Below, in pieces: positions 61,501 to 64,000 of a DNA stretch of 64,000 bases. This DNA comes from Cruorifilaria tuberocauda (lineage: Eukaryota; Nematoda; Chromadorea; Rhabditida; Onchocercidae). How positions within the stretch are numbered: the first letter of the stretch is position 1; each line of letters opens with the position of its first letter. The translations under genes and the position numbers were made by a program. The notes beneath the pieces were generated by a model that saw only the letters and a program-made list of their open reading frames with translations, was not told where the DNA came from and searched no databases. Where the stretch lies: NCBI GenBank assembly GCA_013365365.1, contig JABVXU010000223.1, forward strand, positions 1-64,000, read 5' to 3'.

Positions 61501-64000
61501 GATTCTAGCGACAACTTGGCAGCAAATTCAAACGAAATATATGGAAGAGGATGGAAATACCACAAAGTGTAATATTCTGGTTAGTAGTGAATCTTCGTAC
61601 AATTACTGCTTTACTTATTTTAAAAATTTTACTATTTTATTTATTCGAAAAATATATCAAGCATATGATCCAAATACTTCGAAGTTGCCAAACTTCTTTC
61701 ATTATATTTATTATATTTATGAAATTTGCTATAATAAAGCTAGAAATAAAACATAGAACTTGATAGAGAGTAGTTATAGATGTACGAAGCACTTCAATGT
61801 TACTGTCAGAAAATACCAAGAACAGAGAAGTCCACACGAAAATTGAAAGAAATTGCCGACCAGACCATCGATGTAAGTTTGAGACAAAAGATTGGAGATT
61901 AATCACGGAACTTTCAGCAACTATTAGTAAGCGTTTCGTAAACGGTAGACGGCGAGAGTACGGGAAAGATCAATTCAGTCTTACAACCTTACTATTTTGA
62001 AGATTTCTTATACGACCCGAAATATTATTCTATAGTGATGCAAAGTATCGCTTATCATAACGATCTATGCAGGTGGTAGATAAAATAATAGCTGCATACG
62101 ATGGCAATCATGGATTAATAGAGCTAGCTGAGAAATTCAGCCCTTATTGTTACCTATGTTGTACTTTGAGTGAAAGTCCACGAACCTTGTATCTAGCTTT
62201 TAATAAAGGTAAGCCAGTAAAACTTTTTTCTTTTTTTTTTGTCCATCCTCAGCCCAAAAAACTGATTGTATACAATTTTGATTTATTACAGAAAATATAA
62301 TTATTTTTACAAAGATGCATACTCCTTTCCACATTATCTCAAGTTTCATCTTCTAAATCATCTCATCATGTTTGATTTCTATCAATAATAACGAATATTT
62401 AAAAAATTCGATTTCGTCAAAAAATTGGATTTTAAGCAAAATTCCAGAAATTATGAAAATTCTACCGTCTTTATGATTAAGCAATCTAAATTAATTGTAC
62501 TTCAGGTTTTACAAATATCATCGCCACCAAAATAGATGAAGATATTATCTGGATAAAGCAAATATGGTGCAAGGTTACTCGCATCCTAGAGCAGGTGTAG
62601 TTTTTGATCAATTTATCCAAAAAAGCATTTTTTTTAATTGTTGAAATACAGCAATTAACTTGGCTGTTCTAATTAGACTTTTATTTCGCAAGACGAACAT
62701 TCTCCTCCGACCGAAGCTAAATTCATATAAACGATAAAGTTCATAATTTTCAGTTATTCTTTTATCTTACCCAGACTGAATTAGTAATCAAATGAGAAGG
62801 TACGCGATAAAATTACGCTGCTAATTACATCAATTTTGAGATCATCAAAGAGTTTATCGCATCGCATTTATGCAAGCAGCATCGGTTAGAATGGAATGAA
62901 ATTTGAAACTTCCACTCGGCAAATTTTATGCTGTTTATGAATAATAATTAAATGTTTATAAAGACTAGATAAAAATGGATATTTGCTTTTTTAATTCTCA
63001 TAGAATAGCTCATAAACATAATTTTCTCATATTTCTTATTTATAATACTTACTGTACCATGCTGAATAAAATTTGAAATATTTCAAATATATGAATGATT
63101 AATAAATCATATTCAAATATGAATTATAACTCAAGTTCCTTTTGAACTGACTCTAGTTTTATTGAACCCCATCATATATTAAATGTAATAATTTCCACAT
63201 TTCTAAAAATGTAACGCAAAAAAAAAAAATTAATACATCCTTGTATTTCGCGCACACTACTTGCCCACGACATCTTTCTTTTTTTTTTAAATATAAAACG
63301 AACTAAAAACGAAAAGAAAGCTTATAATGAAGGCATAACGTAGGAATAAAGTAAGCAGTGAATACACCACAGTATTAATTTCTTTATTTCAATAATGATA
63401 TCACATGATTTCAGAATTGTGCAAAAATCAAACTTACTTTGAGTTCTTTCTCTTGATTCAGAAAATTGGTGCTATTCGTAGTAACCATAGAACCAAGTTT
63501 TGCATTCAGCTGCTGATTCTATAAAAAAAAGATGTTTTTCTTGCTTTTAAATTAGAAATATGAATTTGAAAAAGCAGCACGGAATGATGCTTCAAAAAAA
63601 ATACATTTAAAATTCCATTCTCTCCATAGTGGTAATTCACATGCTGTAAACTAATACCATTCCAATGTGATTGCGCTCACCAACTTTTTGCAAATTAATG
63701 CAGAAGAACAGAATTCCAACATTTTTCTTTTGAAGAATTCAAAAAAAAATTTTTTTAATTTGATACTTTCTTTACTGCTGTTAATATATATGAAGGAATA
63801 ATTTGGTTGGAAAAAATGGAAAAAGGAATGGAAAAAAGAATAGAACTGGGATGATTGTTTTTTACTAATATGTCTCATATTTAACGGAATGTAATCAGAA
63901 GTAATCTAACGCATCGATGCGCATTCCCAATTTCCTCTTCAAGTTGCCGAAGTTGCGCATCTTTCATTTCCAACTGTTCACGATACAGCATCAAATTTGC
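37541..64000 (-). CDS. very long coiled-coil protein, C-terminal 1448 residues (28 exons; 5' end beyond the window)
   Basis: Exons in transcript order: 63911-64000, 63438-63518, 51670-51740, 51208-51343, 50765-50881, 50293-50505, 50058-50204, 49675-49749, 49523-49603, 49178-49272, 48569-48680, 48133-48273, 47674-47763, 47227-47381, 46922-47110, 46741-46774, 46526-46687, 46148-46240, 45793-45942, 44314-45476, 43289-43463, 42899-43055, 42585-42694, 42173-42195, 41874-42056, 41479-41589, 41164-41289 and 37541-37607. Every junction keeps phase; total 4347 nt ends at TAG (plus 37541-37543). Nearly the whole product is heptad coiled coil rich in Glu/Lys/Gln/Leu (for example QNDLELKHQTMLIETKQQYE). 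A less helical stretch in the big 1163-nt exon contains SRTTQTRMG, and the tail reads NIPTPPPRKRIG, then RLIVVLRRKLQSM and six Gln. No motor, membrane or enzyme domain is seen. Length and composition recall rootletin, LFI-1 or golgin-type scaffolds, but I cannot choose. A giant 11.7-kb intron separates exons 2 and 3. Confidence 0.8.
38745..38829. repeat. A-rich (AAAAT)n-like low-complexity tract
   Basis: Runs of A interrupted by single T or GT, within the last intron (37608-41163) of the minus-strand coiled-coil gene. Nothing else is recognised in that 3.6-kb intron. Confidence 0.7.
53247..53278. repeat. perfect inverted repeat, 13-bp arms and 6-nt loop
   Basis: ATTACTCCTTCAT at 53247-53259 pairs exactly with ATGAAGGAGTAAT at 53266-53278. 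It is isolated in the large intron, with no T-run or gene end beside it. Confidence 0.8.
53401..53454. repeat. two tandem copies of a 27-bp unit
   Basis: GAAGATTTGAAAAGTTTCAA plus AAGTGAT is followed directly by a second 27-base copy with two mismatches. Non-coding. Confidence 0.75.
57013..57067. repeat. four spaced copies of GATATAAAG/T
   Basis: The 9-mer occurs at about 57013, 57030, 57048 and 57059 with short spacers, suggesting a degenerate short tandem array. Confidence 0.55.
57822..57859 (+). repeat. 38-bp duplicated segment, copy 1
   Basis: ATCTACAGTTATCTTATAGT followed by AAGAATTTTGGATACAAG is repeated exactly at 58475-58512 in the same orientation. Confidence 0.8.
58475..58512 (+). 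repeat. 38-bp duplicated segment, copy 2, inside a local direct repeat
   Basis: Exact copy of 57822-57859. It is bracketed on both sides by ATCCCTAGCAT and followed by another CTACAGTTAT, so this copy appears inserted into, and to have duplicated, a short resident sequence. Confidence 0.75.
59079..62600 (+). CDS. globin-like gene with two apparent globin folds, nested in a minus-strand intron
   Basis: Segments: 59079-59105 (MDNENLVSS), 60041-60181, 60326-60444, 60559 to about 60694, 61009 to about 61095, 61403-61579, 61780-61872, 62073-62208 and 62506-62600 (stop TAG 62598-62600). Fold 1: A-helix-like LQQARCHWIQLAKFNLQ; B/C helices YVMEKFESIRLLWSFGKN; E helix YCGNFQKALQMIMESVDEP; F helix with proximal-His pattern KFIRKIGARHFFYNV, spaced like neuroglobin; G helix VIFKSMMTALCE; H helix with SWQTA and FFEKIQTHFNEGL. 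Fold 2 is weaker: MRILATTWQQI, IADQTIDVVDKIIAAYD, and a last exon with DIIWIKQIWCKV; it has no obvious proximal His. Globins bind haem and oxygen. Junctions 59105-60041, 60181-60326, 60444-60559, 61579-61780, 61872-62073 and 62208-62506 have GT-AG ends and agree in phase. The two around the G helix do not (see findings), so the gene may be decayed or mis-modelled. No signal peptide is seen, suggesting an intracellular protein. Confidence 0.5.
62601..63437. other. region between the nested globin gene and coiled-coil exon 2
   Basis: No coding signal is seen. An AATAAA at about 63065 (+) could serve the globin-like gene, although that would mean a 3' UTR of about 460 nt. Confidence 0.4.

Larger units (their letters stand above)
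51741..63437 (-). other. 11.7-kb intron of the coiled-coil gene
   Basis: Bounded by exon 63438-63518 (donor GTAAGT on the minus strand) and exon 51670-51740 (acceptor TTTGCAG), both phase 0. It holds the nested plus-strand globin-like gene (59079-62600), a perfect hairpin (53247-53278) and two small repeat families. Between 51.8 and 59.0 kb I find no supported gene. The longest frame, 55512-55895 (-), is discussed under rejected items. Confidence 0.6.

Noticed and set aside
62073..62600. Idea that PRTLYLAF plus downstream sequence is a class-3 lipase fragment
   Set aside because: No catalytic GHSLG-type motif is present, and the last exon fits a globin H helix better.

Overview
The window looks like nuclear DNA of a parasitic nematode, most likely filarial (spirurid) type. 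It is strongly AT-rich, genes are cut into short exons, acceptors read TTTCAG, spliced-leader style acceptors sit a few bases upstream of start codons, and one gene is a clear FoxA/PHA-4 forkhead factor. All gene models here were built by hand from reading frame, splice sites and phase agreement. No database was consulted, and the species is not fixed by the sequence.

Layout. 40-1649 (+): last four exons of an unrecognised Ala/Ser/Gln/Asn-rich protein. 1.7-6.9 kb: no gene seen. 6962-14220 (+): a block of seven Kunitz-type domains, written as two models (6962-10730 with a signal peptide and four domains; 11213-14220 with three domains and a novel Cys-containing tail) that splice in phase and may be one gene. 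17766-18595 (+): a tiny putative secreted peptide gene. 18.6-26.2 kb: mostly non-coding, with microsatellites, a duplicated 38-bp element and a GC-richer island with overlapping open frames at 20.5-20.8 kb. 26208-31512 (+): FoxA/pha-4, all exons but the 5' end, with a complete forkhead domain. 31.7-37.5 kb: tail-to-tail intergenic space. 37541-64000 (-): the 3' part (28 exons, 1448 codons before the stop, running off the right edge) of a very long coiled-coil protein. 59079-62600 (+): a globin-like gene with two apparent globin folds, nested on the opposite strand inside an 11.7-kb intron of the coiled-coil gene.

Functionally the genes are unrelated: secreted protease-inhibitor-like proteins, a developmental transcription factor, a cytoskeletal or centrosomal-type coiled-coil protein and an oxygen-binding-type protein. 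There is no operon-like spacing. The observations most worth a second look are the Kunitz block with its unrecognised C-terminal domain, the nested globin gene with exon junctions lacking GT donors, the in-frame duplicated 3' splice site at the end of pha-4, and the duplicated exons and 23-nt micro-exon in the coiled-coil gene.
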